A stretch of DNA of 64,000 bases from Lytechinus variegatus (lineage: Eukaryota; Echinodermata; Echinoidea; Temnopleuroida; Toxopneustidae): NCBI RefSeq assembly GCF_018143015.1, contig NC_054741.1, positions 57,179,048 to 57,243,047 of the forward strand, read 5' to 3'. The notes below the pieces were generated by a model that was not told the DNA's origin, ran no database searches, and saw only the letters and a list, made by a program, of their open reading frames with translations. Below, one piece after another: positions 53,053 to 64,000 of this stretch. Numbering within the stretch: position 1 is the first letter of the stretch; each line of letters begins with the position of its first letter. The position numbers and the translations under genes are program-made.

Positions 53053-55152
53053 CAAGGGGCCCCCAGGGATATCCCGACGGCCTAGCCAGGGTAACCACCT
53101 ATCCTAACTTGTAGAACTCGATTCGGGTAACAAGATAAACACCTGCTTGACCCGGCGCATGTACATTAAGGGGCTCAAATTAACAAAATTAAAGGGAATA
53201 AAGGGCTATTTAGACCATTTTTTAATTTAAAAAAAGTATTTTTTTCAAGGGGCCCCCAGGGATATCCCGACGGCCTAGCCAGGGTAACCACCTATCCTAA
53301 CTTGTAGAACTCGATTCGGGTAACAAGATAAACACCTGCTTGACCCGGCGCATGTACATTAAGGGGGCCCAAATTAACAAAATTAAAGGGAATAAAGGGC
53401 TATTTAGACCATTTTTTAATTAAAAAAAGTATTTTTTTCAAGGGGCCCCCAGGGATATCCCGACGGCCTAGCCAGGGTAACCACCTATCCTTACTTGTAG
53501 AACTCGATTCGGGTAACAAGATAAACACCTGCTTGACCCGGCGCATGTACATTAAGGGGCTCAAATTAACAAAATTAAAGGGAATAAAGGGCTATTTAGA
53601 CCATTTTTTAATTTAAAAAAGTATTTTTTTCAAGGGGCCCCCAGGGATATCCCGACGGCCTAGCCAGGGTAACCAACTATCCTAACTTGTAGAACTTGAT
53701 TCGGGTAACAAGATAAACACCTGCTTGACCCGGCGCATGTACATTAAGGGGGCTCAAATTAACAAAATTAAAGGGAATAAAGGGCTATTTAGACCATTTT
53801 TTAATTAAAAAAGTATTTTTTTCAAGGGGCCCCCAGGGATATCCCGACGGCCTAGCCAGGGTAACCAACTATCCTAACTTGTAGAACTTGATTCGGGTAA
53901 CAAGATAAACACCTGCTTGACCCGGCGCATGTACATTAAGGGGGCTCAAATTAACAAAATTAAAGGGAATAAAGGGCTATTTAGACCATTTTTTAATTTA
54001 AAAAAGTATTTTTTTCAAGGGGCCCCCAGGGATATCCCGACGGCCTAGCCAGGGTAACCAACTATCCTAACTTGTAGAACTTGATTCGGGTAACAAGATA
54101 AACACCTGCTTGACCCGGCGCATGTACATTAAGGGGGCTCAAATTAACAAAATTAAAGGGAATAAAGGGCTATTTAGACCATTTTTTAATTAAAAAAAGT
54201 ATTTTTTTCAAGGGGCCCCAGGGATATCCCGACGGCCTAGCCAGGGTAACCACCTATCCTAACTTGTAGAACTCGATTCGGGTAACACGATAAACACCTG
54301 CTTGACCCGGCGCATGTACATTAAGGGGGCTCAAATTAACAAAATTAAAGGGAATAAAGGGCTATTTAGACCATTTTTTAATTTAAAAAAGTATTTTTTC
54401 AAGGGGCCCCCAGGGATATCCCGACGGCCTAGCCAGGGTAACCAACTATCCTAACTTGTAGAACTCGATTCGGGTAACACGATAAACACCTGCTTGACCC
54501 GGCGCATGTACATTAAGGGGGCTCAAATTAACAAAATTAAAGTGAATAAAGGGCTATTTAGACCATTTTTTAATTTAAAAAAGTATTTTTTTTCAAGGGG
54601 CCCCCAGGGATATCCCGACGGCCTAGCCAGGGTAACCACCTATCCTAACTTGTAGAACTCGATTCGGGTAACAAGATAAACACCTGCTTGACCCGGCGCA
54701 TGTACATTAAGGGGGCTCAAATTAACAAAATTAAAGGGAATAAAGGGCTATTTAGACCATTTTTTAATTAAAAAAAGTATTTTTTTTCAAGGGGCCCCCA
54801 GGGATATCCCGACGGCCTAGCCAGGGTAACCACCTATCCTAACTTGTAGAACTCGATTCGGGTAACAAGATAAACACCTGCTTGACCCGGCGCATGTACA
54901 TTAAGGGGGCTCAAATTAACAAAATTAAAGGGAATAAAGGGCTATTTAGACCATTTTTTAATTAAAAAAAGTATTTTTTTCAAGGGGCCCCCAGGGATAT
55001 CCCGACGGCCTAGCCAGGGTAACCACCTATCCTAACTTGTAGAACGTGATTCAGGCAACAAGAAAATCACCTTCTTGACCCGGCGCATGCACATTAAGGG
55101 GGCTCAAATTAACAAAATTAAAGGGAATAAAGGGCCATTTAGAGCATTGGGA
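53053..55152. repeat. 193-bp tandem satellite, 11 copies, left arm
   Basis: Unit starts (CAAGGGGCCCCCAGGG) at 53053, 53246, 53439, 53631, 53823, 54016, 54209, 54400, 54594, 54788 and 54981; periods 191-194 bp. Units are almost identical; the innermost is the most diverged (ACGTGATTCAGGCAACAAG). Each unit has TGACCCGGCGCATGTACATT and GATATCCCGACGGCCTAGCC. Confidence 0.95.
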
Positions 55153-58076
55153 ACTACTGCCCCGACTTCCTCCCTATCTCTTAGTGCCGGCAATGGGAAG
55201 AGTAGAAAAAAAAACCAATAAGAAAAGGGAGAAAATGAAATAGAAGATATCATTTATTCTACTCTTTTATATTGTATTAATTATATTTGATTTTTTATAC
55301 AAAATTATGAAAAAACAATAAAAACTTTAAAAGATAAAAAAATAGAAGAGAGAGAAGGGAAAGGGACTCGGAGAGAGAGCAAAGAAAAGGAGGGGGGAAT
55401 ATAAAGAAAAATAGGGAGAACGGAGAGGTCATAATAGTATGAACAGGATACTTTAGGATTGTGCCCCGAGCAACTTTTAGATTGTTTTAGACATGCATGG
55501 TGTGCAGAAAATGAACATCATATATCTTTCATCTTCCTTTCCTTTCTTTCCTTTTGTCATTTCTTTTTTGTTCCCAGTTTCAGAACTTTTGGGGGGCTTG
55601 GGGCAGTGTTATCGGATGGGGTCCGGAACAATAATGGCACAAGGGTTTTTATCCTATAAGGAGGCAAAATAACATTCTCGGTGGGGGGGGGGGTGACACA
55701 CAATTTTTTTAAATCGAGCGAGAAGTGCGAGCTAATTTTATTTAAAAAATAATGGTGTCCCTCCTGACTTGAAAAGCGACCTGTTAAGGACTAGCTGTTT
55801 GCATTAATTGGGTCATGAAGATGATATCTCACCAAATAAATAGTGTGAGCGCGAAGGGATGATACCTGGACGTTCTAAGCACCTTTTTTGTCATCATGAA
55901 CTGAATGGGTATCTAATTCGCTGAAAATATTTCAGTTATGAAAATTGTGGACACGCAGGATATGTATCTCGCTAAAACAAATAATGAAAACTCTAATGAC
56001 ATTGGATTTTTAAGACCCATGTAAATAGATAATTTACTTATTTCAATTATTAGTTACTGCGAGCGCGTAGCGCGAGCGACATCGTGAATTTTATATAATG
56101 ACCTGAAAGATCTATGTTAGTGACCAAAATTGTCGGGAGCTAAATGCTAACGGTGAATGGATGAGAAAATTTTCAAAATTTTAAGAACAAAAAAAAAAGT
56201 CTTGGAGAATTATGACAATGCTTACTAAACATTTTTTTCTTCAAAATTTCGGGGGTTGGGCAACTCACTGGGCCTCATCCTTTGGTGCCACCACTGGTCT
56301 GGGGCGGAGCCCCCGGAACCTCGTGATATTTTAAAACTTTGCAGATGGCCAACATTTTTTTATCATATCGCGGGTATATACACCACATATTATATTAAAG
56401 GGATGGTCCGGGCTGAAAGTATTATAGCTTAATAAATAGAGTAAAATTCACTTAGCAAAATGCCAAAAATTTCATCAAAATCGGATAACAAATTAAGAAG
56501 TTTAAATTTTAGCAATGTTTTGTGAAAACAGTATGGTCATGATATTCATTAGGTGGGCTGATGATGTCACATCTCCACTTGTTCTTTTGTATTTTACTAT
56601 ATGAAATTAGGTCTATTCAAATTTTTTCCTCCAAGAGCTAGAAAAATCGGATTGTCCATTGATTTATTGCATTGATATTATTTTATTGCTGCAACTTATT
56701 TCACTATAAGGGAGACATTATTCACACAAGTATGAAATAACGGGGAAAAAAATTATGTATTAACACGTTAAGAAAAATGAAAGTTGAGATGTAACATCCA
56801 CAGCCCATCTAATAAATATTCATGATGATTGTTTTCACAAAATATTGCTAAACTTTAAACTTGTTTGTTTGTTTTATTTCATAACAATATAGATACAATA
56901 ACGGAGGATCGCCCAATTCAGCTGTATTTGCAAAATACTGCTGTTCTTCCTTGGGGTCCTACATTTACCAAACAAAGTAATATACACCAATAAAAATACT
57001 AAAAGAAAAACATTTCCAAGTAAAGTACATTGACAGAAAAGTGTTCAAAAAAAAACTTACTAAAACTATGAAAACAAAAAGAAAGAAGTAAAAATACAAA
57101 TGCTCAATCTAAATAATCATAATAGAGTATGAAAGCAACTTAAAGTTGGTACATTATGAATTTCATTGAGCAATCGATTATAAATTGATATCCCCGATAG
57201 AAAAATGTCCTTTTACAATTGTTAGAATTTGGCTTGGGTAAATTAATAACAAATACTTTAGTATTTGTTTTCCGATTTTAATGAAATTTTTGGCATTTTG
57301 CTCAGTGAATACCACTCTATGTATCAAAATATAAATATTTTCACCCCGGACTATCCCTTTAAGTTCAAAGCAGTTCAGTGCGGATAATAAACGAAATATA
57401 TTAAAGCAGCAAAACATAGCAAAAGTGGAAAATTTGTATAAGTCACCAGCGAGCGAAGCGAGCTAGAAAATCTTGGCCTTTTAAAAAGATTTTAAATATA
57501 AATTCAAATTATGTGATGGTCGCATTGGCAATTTAGCCGATCAATCAATCAATCAATAATTAGTCACGCGATATCGTATAAAAGAGACATGTTAATTCAT
57601 AATACAATTATTTTTTAGGGGTATAACTCCGTCCTTGTTGATTAATTGAATTGAAGGCTACACGTGCCATAGAAAATGTTTCCTGAGAATTATTTGAAGA
57701 TTAGAAGAACGTTAAACTCATATTTTCAACAAGACGTTTTGTATCGATATACGGCCCCATATTTTTTCGGTATGCCTATTTTCTGCAAGAGCATGCAGAG
57801 ACAGCCGATCTACAACAAAAGGCTAAAGATAATCATTCGACCCAACCCATTCTCATTTTTCTTACTTTGTAATCTGATTACAAAAAAGTAAGTATGTATA
57901 ATGATTAGACTGATTCGAGAAGAAAAATATGGTTAACAACTCAACAAACTTTGTGCGAATAAAACAAAATACATGTATCACTCGGTTTTCGGAACTATGT
58001 TAGTGGCGGAGGAATTAGGACTGAGTGTCATTAATGAATAAAATCTGCTGATGAGATGCTTTACCGAGTTGCCCCT
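55153..58076. other. Central spacer of the TU-like element
   Basis: Not shared between arms. 55160-56330 looks like a decayed TIR element (G runs, GCGAGCGCGTAGCGCGAGCG near 56060, CACCACTGGTCTGGGGCGG near 56290). A family-1 foldback is at 56395-57362. The rest is A/T-rich with ATCAATCAATCA near 57540. No credible gene. Confidence 0.6.
56395..57362. mobile_element. TTAA-bounded foldback family 1, with an internal insertion
   Basis: From TTAAAGGGATGGTCCGGGCTG to CCCCGGACTATCCCTTTAA. The left half carries GGTGGGCTGATGATGTCACA, and its inverse lies near 56790-56830. About 56865-57200 interrupts the right arm. Confidence 0.78.
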
Positions 58077-58769
58077 AAATGTGCATGCGCCGGGTCAAGC
58101 AGGTGTTTATCTTGTTACCCGAATCGAGTTCTACAAGTTAGGATAGGTGGTTACCCTGGCTAGGCCGTCGGGATATCCCTTGGGGCCCCTTGAAAAAAAA
58201 TACTTTTTTTAATTAAAAAATGGTCTAAATAGCCCTTTATTCCCTTTAATTTTGTTAATTTGAGCCCCCTTAATGTACATGCGCCGGGTCAAGCAGGTGT
58301 TTATCTTGTTACCCGAATCAAGTTCTACAAGTTAGGATAGGTGGTTACCCTGGCTAGGCCGTCGGGATATCCCTGGGGCCCCTTGAAAAAAATACTTTTT
58401 TAAATTAAAAAATGGTCTAAATAGCCCTTTATTCCCTTTAATTTTGTTAATTTGAGCCCCTTAATGTACATGCGCGGGTCAAGCAGGTGTTTATCTTGTT
58501 ACCCGAATCAAGTTCTACAAGTTAGGATAGTTGGTTACCCTGGCTAGGCCGTCGGGATATCCCTGGGGGCCCCTTGAAAAAAATACTTTTTTAAATTAAA
58601 AATGGTCTAAATAGCCCTTTATGCCCTTTAATTTTGTTAATTTGAGCCCCTTAATGTACATGCGCCGGGTCAAGCAGGTGTTTATCTTGTTACCCGAATC
58701 GAGTTCTACAAGTTAGGATAGGTGGTTACCCTGGCTAGGCCGTCGGGATATCCCTGGGGGCCCCTTGAA
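58077..58769. repeat. 193-bp tandem satellite, 4 copies, right arm
   Basis: Inverted orientation of the left array; units end at about 58192, 58384, 58576 and 58769. The two arms therefore differ by seven units. Confidence 0.93.
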
Positions 58770-60042
58770 AAAAAAAATTAAATTAGAAATTTCCAACCCT
58801 TTTATTCACTGACTTTTGTCCCCTAAAAAAATCCTCGTATTAGGGCAAGCCAGCTATTTTATGGTTGCCCGAGACGTGTTCCACCTTTTAAACCCCCTAG
58901 CTAGCTTTCAAAACCCCTAATTTTTTAATATCGAATATTGAATATCTGTCCAACTTCACACGCGTTTGAATATCGAACCTGAATATCCAACCAACTTCAC
59001 AGTTTGAATATCGAATATCCAACCAACTTCACGCCGGTCATCGTAGATTAGACATCATGGGGCCCGTTTCTCAACACCGTTATAAGTCTAACTTCTTGAC
59101 TGAATCGGAGATAGTGAGCTACTTGTCCGCTGTTTCACGAAGTCCTCTTTACCAAGTTCAGGCCCAACAAACGTAATCAACCATAGAGGTTGAAATTAAA
59201 TCCTAAAACAAGTGGGATAATGTAATACAAAATACTGGTAACGATGAAAACCATAGCACATGCTCGATCGCACTCGTCGCATGCATGCATCATACACGTG
59301 CGTGGTGGTAGTACGCCCTCTATTGCCCTCTCATTTCCAGTATGTTTGACGTGCTGTACTTTTATTTCTCAGCTCTACAGAATTTCTGTGCTCTCCAGAA
59401 TTTCTGCAGTCTCTATTTTCGACGAGGTAGCGCTATTTGCGATGGACTATAATTCAGTCGTTTTGTTTAATTTTGCGGTTGTCTGTATTTCTGAGGTTGC
59501 CTCTATTTCTGTTGTTGTTTATGTTTCTGAAGTTTTTGTGTTCTGAGGTTGTCTATATTTCTGTTGTTTATGTTTCTGAAGTTTTCTTAAATTCTGAGAT
59601 TGTCTATATTTATTAGGTTGTCTACAATTCTCTGGCTGTCTATATTTTTGAAAATGTCTTTATTTCTGTGGTCTCTATTATTCCTGTAGTTCTCTTCAAT
59701 TCTGCGGTTGTCTATATTTCTGAAGTTGTATTTAATTCTATGAATGTCTTTACATTTCTCAGTCTTTCTCTATTCCTGCATGAACCTATATTTCTGTGAT
59801 TGTGTTCAATTATATGGTTATCTACGTATTTTTTTATCATTTATTATTCTTTGCGATTGTCTTGTTTTTGTGTTTGTCCTTATTTCTGCACTAATGTTTG
59901 ATTCTGTGAATTTCTATTTTTTTGTTATCTTAATTATTTTAAAAATTTCTTTATTTTTAGATATATTTCTGCATTTTAGTTTATTTTCAACGGTACATAT
60001 ATATTTCTCAAATCGGTAATTTTGGCACTTATGGCCGCCCAT
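58770..60042. repeat. Right arm, outer domain of the TU-like element
   Basis: Inverse of 51779-53052; only occasional single-base differences are seen by eye, for example CTGGTAAC against CCGGTAAC. Confidence 0.85.
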
Positions 60043-60050
60043 ATCTACTG

Positions 60051-61591
60051 GCAACGGAGGGTTTCAGCAAACTCCGCCTCACATCCACGTTTCGTGGATG
60101 TGGCTCAAAGAAGTTGTAGACCCACTTCTGGAGCCTCAGTAGACCTAGTCTGCTATGCAGACTCGTTGAATCAGCTGAGGTACACACACTGCAGATGTGG
60201 GTCTACATTTGTAGACTAGCACTGTCTTGCCTGTTGAGCCCGACCAGGTTCCGTGTGAAAAGCGACGCGACATGTAGGCCTATTTAGTTAGTTGGCTGAG
60301 TCCACCCGTTTCTGGAAACCAAACACAATCAAGATGCCCTAGTATTCTTGAGGCCTTATCACAAACATTACTAATTGCTGTGGTGAAAATGTATATTTGG
60401 TAAGGAACAAGGAAGGTAGACAGCTGGCAGCCGTCTGTTTCGAGGAGTTTTTAAAACATTTTAAGTTTTTTTTTTATTTCTCATACACAAGAGTGACAGA
60501 CGGCTCGCGATCGTGCAGCCGCCATTATGTAATTAGTAGATGAACAGTGCAAATTCTCTCCACGGGGCTCATCGATATGTCTTTATTTCATAAAAATATA
60601 TAAAGTACTGGACCAAAGTTAAAATTCCTTTTGGCCTGAAATGCACCAAAACGGAAAAATAAACTTGCATATCAATAGAAAACAGTGAGCTTACTTTGGC
60701 TGTCGCGCAACTCCCACTTCCCTCACTTGTTCACTGCTACCATCTGGCCTGTGGAGAATCTGCAGGTAGGACTATGGTATGCCAATGCTGTATAGAGCAC
60801 ACACTCTAAAAAATCATTAAAATATCACTTTTGTGACCAAAATTACTAATTTTCATAAAGTTTTAATTTATTTATCATTAGTAATGTGGGAATAATTTTT
60901 GTATTCACCAGAGCGCTCAAAAACTTGAATTTTGGGCATATTTTTGTGTACGCCCTCTATTGGTGGAAAGTAATATGGCAAGAAAATTTTCATTTTTTGA
61001 TCTCTAATTTTAATGAAGAAAAAATGAGATAAAGAATCAAATTTAAATAAGAGCCAAGCAGTATGAATTAACAGGTCTAATGGAAACTGTCAGTGTAAAA
61101 AAATAAGCATTTGCCCCAAAGAAAAAGAGAAAATAAGCCAAACATTGCCACCCTTATTTTGTCACACATGGAGATATAACTGAGAACAAGGTTATATTAT
61201 AACCTTGTTCATTGAATGAGTGACTTCCCTGGTTTATCCAAACCTAATACATAAACATACATGTATGGCCATTGAGTTCCTGTACAGATCGAGTTAGAAC
61301 TTCTGTCTCTGTAATTGGTGAGTGGAGCCAACGGAGTTCAGCAGAACAACCAATATAACATAGACTGAAGCTTTGTTATGGTCTAGGAACAAGTATGAAT
61401 GGCACCTGGAGGAATAAATAGGATTATTTTTAGAGACTAGATATAATAATATCAAAAGACAAAACCAGATTTGGCTTAATGTTAGACAGGTCTCTGACTC
61501 GATCTAGGCCTTGGGGATTTGTTTAACAATTTCTGATATTTAGGGTCAATTGGTGATATTGGAGCCATTAGTTTGGCGGAACAACTAATAA
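60051..61591. other. Flank of TU-like element, no gene recognised
   Basis: Contains a hairpin CACATCCACGTTTCGTGGATGTG near 60079 and a perfect 27-bp palindrome at 61184-61210. No ORF of note. Confidence 0.45.
61184..61210. repeat. Perfect 27-bp palindrome
   Basis: GAACAAGGTTATA and TATAACCTTGTTC around a single T. Confidence 0.9.
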
Positions 61592-62009
61592 CAGAGATGC
61601 CAAGTTAAAAAAATGTTATGCGTGAGATTTTCATGACACGGCGTCTCTGCGCGCGCGCGGCCAGTACTTACACTCGTACGTTGCCAAAAGGCATGCGCGC
61701 AACGCGCGCGCATGAGATATGGGCTTCATCATGATATCGATCCATACTACAAAACCATGCGATGCACGCACGCGATTCATCGTATCACGTACTAGCTGTG
61801 TGCTGACTGCACTCTCGTTTTCGTCTCGCGTGCCGGGCTAGACGCGAAGGCGGCCGGCCAGTCGTATAATCTAGCGAATAATGCTACTTTTTCTCTATTT
61901 TTTCTGTCGGGTCCCAATGCGTGAGAAAAATGGGTGCCATGCGTGAGATCGTGAGACGGACCCTGAATGCGTGAGTCTCACGCACAATGCGTGAGACTTG
62001 GTAGCTCTG
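61592..62009. mobile_element. GC-rich TIR element (CAGAGATGCCAAGT...ACTTGGTAGCTCTG)
   Basis: 418 bp, flanked by TAATAA on both sides (61586-61591, 62010-62015). The terminal repeat is imperfect. One end has repeated ATGCGTGAGA units; the middle is CpG-rich (GCGCGCGCGGCC, AACGCGCGCGCATG), unlike the A/T-rich surroundings. No ORF. Confidence 0.75.
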
Positions 62010-62022
62010 TAATAATTATATG

Positions 62023-62567
62023 TCCACAAGTCATCCCAGCAAAAAGTTGATTGGAATAAAAAGAGAAAAATCCTACATGAATAACACTGAAAACTTCATC
62101 AAAATTGGATAAGAAAGTTATGACATTTTAAAGTTTCCCTTAATTTCACATAATATATCATTCGCATCACATCACTTACTATTTCTTTTTTCTTTTTTTT
62201 TTATTATATGAAATATTCAAATTTTCTCCCTGTTTTCCTGTGAAACAAAGTCTCATTCCTCTTTTACCACTTGGTATAACCACCATTTTTTTTCATGGTT
62301 CAATCAAGTTTGTCTTTATTGTCAGATCTGTAAAAATTACAATGTTTATTAAGCACACAATAAAAAAAATAGTGGGTGAGGGACATCATTGACTCTCATT
62401 TGCATGTCACTGAGTTGTGCATATAACTGTTTCGTAAAAATAAGCGAAACTTAAATTGTAACTTTCTTACTTTACATCCGACTTTGATGAAATTTTCAGC
62501 ATTATACTTGTTTTATTTTTCTCTATCGATTAAAATCAACTATTTCTTGGGTGGACTTGACCTTTAA
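62023..62567. mobile_element. Foldback family 2, diverged copy
   Basis: The right end GGTGGACTTGACCTTTAA is clear and the left end (CCACAAGTCATCCCAGC) diverged. Shares CATTTGCATGTCACTGAG, AAGCGAAACTT and CATCAAAATTGGATAAGAAA with the other copies. Confidence 0.65.
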
Positions 62568-62736
62568 TACATATACATGTACATGTAGACTGAAGCTTTT
62601 GGTTTAGATTTAGCCATGTTTTGGTTGGGTAAATTATTTACCAATTGAACCATTTTGACTCGATGCTTTGTGATTAACAAAATGTGAAGTTTGTTTCATG
62701 TTTGATTTTCATAACTTTATAATTAATATTCCACAG

Positions 62737-62827
62737 GAAACTACTTTATTCAAAGAAGTTAAAAGGGGAGGACAGCCCATTTCCAAGTAATCATGGAGTC
62801 AGGATCCACAAAGTATTGTACCAACTG
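62737..62827 (+). CDS. Possible first coding exon of a gene running off the right edge
   Basis: Bounded by an acceptor (ATATTCCACAG) and a strong donor (CTG before GTGAGTAT). After ~56 nt of possible 5' UTR an ATG at 62793 opens MESGSTKYCTN and runs to the donor in phase 2. The product is too short to assign. The next exon is not identified in the remaining 1.2 kb. The support is splice signals and non-repetitive sequence only. Confidence 0.35.
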
Positions 62828-64000
62828 GTGAGTATATCTCTTCACTTTTCTCTTTCTCTCCATCTGTAGTAAGACATCTTGTCTACTTTGGATTAAGTTA
62901 TTTTTCAAATATAGTTCTTGTAGTGATTAAAGGAACCAAGCAAATACATGTACATTGCATCAGTTACAGTGTACAGAATGTATGATGTAATAAAGTAAAG
63001 TGACACAAAAAATATTCTTCAGAAACAAATTTTTGCCAATGGTCTGTTTTGAAATGAAGCATATTTTTTTAGAGATGTCTCCACGTTCGGATTGTAAAAA
63101 TGCAGAAAATGTATTGTAAAAGAAAATCACTTCCTAATTTGTTATATTGGAATTTTCACCATGGGACTTGAAAACATGATTGGACATCAATTCAATGATT
63201 TTCTTCGTTTATACAGGTATATGAGACACAACGCATTAGGCCTGCCACTGATCTGCTTTTACATAGTTTGAAAATCTTTAAAACTTATTTTAATGAAATC
63301 GATAAATATCTGAAATGATAAAACTCTTGCATTTTTACAGGTCTTGTGTTAAAATGTTAGAAAATGATGGTTTTCTCTTATTGTTCACTGAAAATAAATG
63401 GGCCGTTGCACGAATCAATTTAAAATTTATACACTGTATGTATTGTCCGTTTCTTTTCAAATAATGCATTTTTACAATGTGTATCATACAGTGTGTAAGT
63501 CATTGGACTTTGGATCAATGTTTGTGATTTGATTGTCCATTGGTACATGTTTACAGTGCAATAGTAGTGTTCGAATTTGTCGACTGAAATGGCATTTGGC
63601 AATAGTAGTTATAAAAAACAAGTATTGGTGATAAGTAATGGGCTGGGAATACCCAGGGGCCAAGGGTCTCCTTGGAATGAAATGGCATTTCGCAATAGTT
63701 GTTATAATAATAGATCAGCCCTGCAATGTATGATGAAACACTGGGAATACCCAGAGGCCAAGGGTTTGGATAACGCCTTTGATCGTCTGGCAAAGATCTG
63801 CATCTTGGATCTCTTTTTGCCTATTTTAATTTTAGAACAAGTTTTATTCTTTCATATTCCAAGCTGGTTTTGTATTCAGTGACTGGTGAAAAAAATTGGG
63901 GAAGGAAATCACTAATAATGAATAGCAAAACTGAATAACACTAATGACAATTGCATCTGTCATTCATTTTTTGGTCTATTATGCAAGAAAAAAGGATCTA
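62828..64000. other. Right edge, unassigned
   Basis: Mostly A/T-rich. At 63586-63770 two ~90-bp units repeat (GAAATGGCATTTGGCAATAG and GGGAATACCCAGGGGCCAAG). GGGCCGTTGCACGAATC at 63400 resembles the end of a GGGG-type foldback. Confidence 0.45.

Larger units (their letters stand above)
51779..60042. mobile_element. 8.26-kb TU-like foldback element with satellite arms
   Basis: Ends ATGGGCGGCCATAAGTGCC and GGCACTTATGGCCGCCCAT are exact inverted copies. From the outside in, each arm has ~650 bp of degenerate 15-19-bp repeats (TTTCTGAGGTTGTCTATA type on the right), ~600 bp of unique sequence, then 193-bp tandem repeats: 11 on the left (53053-55152), 4 on the right (58077-58769). The arms are almost identical outside the copy-number difference. 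The centre (55153-58076) holds other repeats and no transposase, so it is non-autonomous. Long inverted repeats with internally repetitive outer parts resemble the TU elements of sea urchins and FB of Drosophila, a comparison by architecture only. Confidence 0.85.

Noticed and set aside
53053..55152. CRISPR-like or gene-family array
   Set aside because: The units are contiguous 193-bp tandem repeats without spacers, in a eukaryotic context.
59244..60019. Conserved two-gene module in the foldback arms
   Set aside because: The apparent conservation is between two physical arms of one element, not between species, and the proteins reflect a 15-19-bp repeat.

Overview
The window is nuclear DNA from an animal, most likely a marine deuterostome and probably an echinoderm. 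It has split genes with GT-AG introns, no operons or bacterial signals, tRNA-derived SINEs, a Ty3/gypsy retrotransposon and a very high load of palindromic (foldback) repeats. One large foldback recalls the TU elements described from sea urchins. The species cannot be fixed from sequence alone.

The coding backbone is a tandem, same-strand cluster of three theta-class glutathione S-transferase (GSTT) genes with the same five-exon structure. Copy A has exons 2-5 at 3910-16087; its exon 1 should lie just left of the window. Copy A carries a 1-bp insertion and an in-frame stop in exon 2, and its intron 3 is swollen to 10.7 kb, so it is called a pseudogene. Copy B (19725-26072) and copy C (35991-41783) each join into an open 226-residue reading frame with Ser11 in place. 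A and B share introns and 3' flank (about 1-18430 against 19929-33255), so they form a recent segmental duplication. Nearly every difference between the units is a mobile-element insertion, and several are matched by a filled or empty site in the other copy.

Copy A intron 3 holds a young, apparently full-length 9.27-kb Ty3/gypsy element (5386-14658). It has two 589-bp LTRs with two differences, a tRNA-Leu-type primer site, gag, a textbook -1 slippery heptamer (8003-8009), pol with PR/RT/RNase H/IN, a small ORF, and, where env would sit, a third ORF for a two-finger C2H2 zinc-finger protein preceded by a splice-acceptor-like sequence.

Two giant foldback structures dominate the rest. At 26938-32186 a GC-rich-ended element contains a palindrome of ~188-bp repeats, each with an AAAATGGCCGCC-like core, a second nested inverted repeat and a 1.2-kb CTAT/GATA microsatellite. 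At 51779-60042 an 8.26-kb element has 8-bp flanking repeats, ~1.27-kb near-identical unique arms, and inner arms of 193-bp tandem repeats (11 copies left, 4 right). Around them lie short palindromic elements of several families: TA-flanked CACT...AGTG, GGGG...CCCC-bounded, TTAA-bounded, and hAT-like CAGTGGCG.

The right third (42-64 kb) has no convincing long coding region. A possible first coding exon at 62737-62827 may start a gene that continues to the right. The most unusual observation is that at two orthologous positions copies A and B carry different palindromic elements inserted at what looks like the same site.
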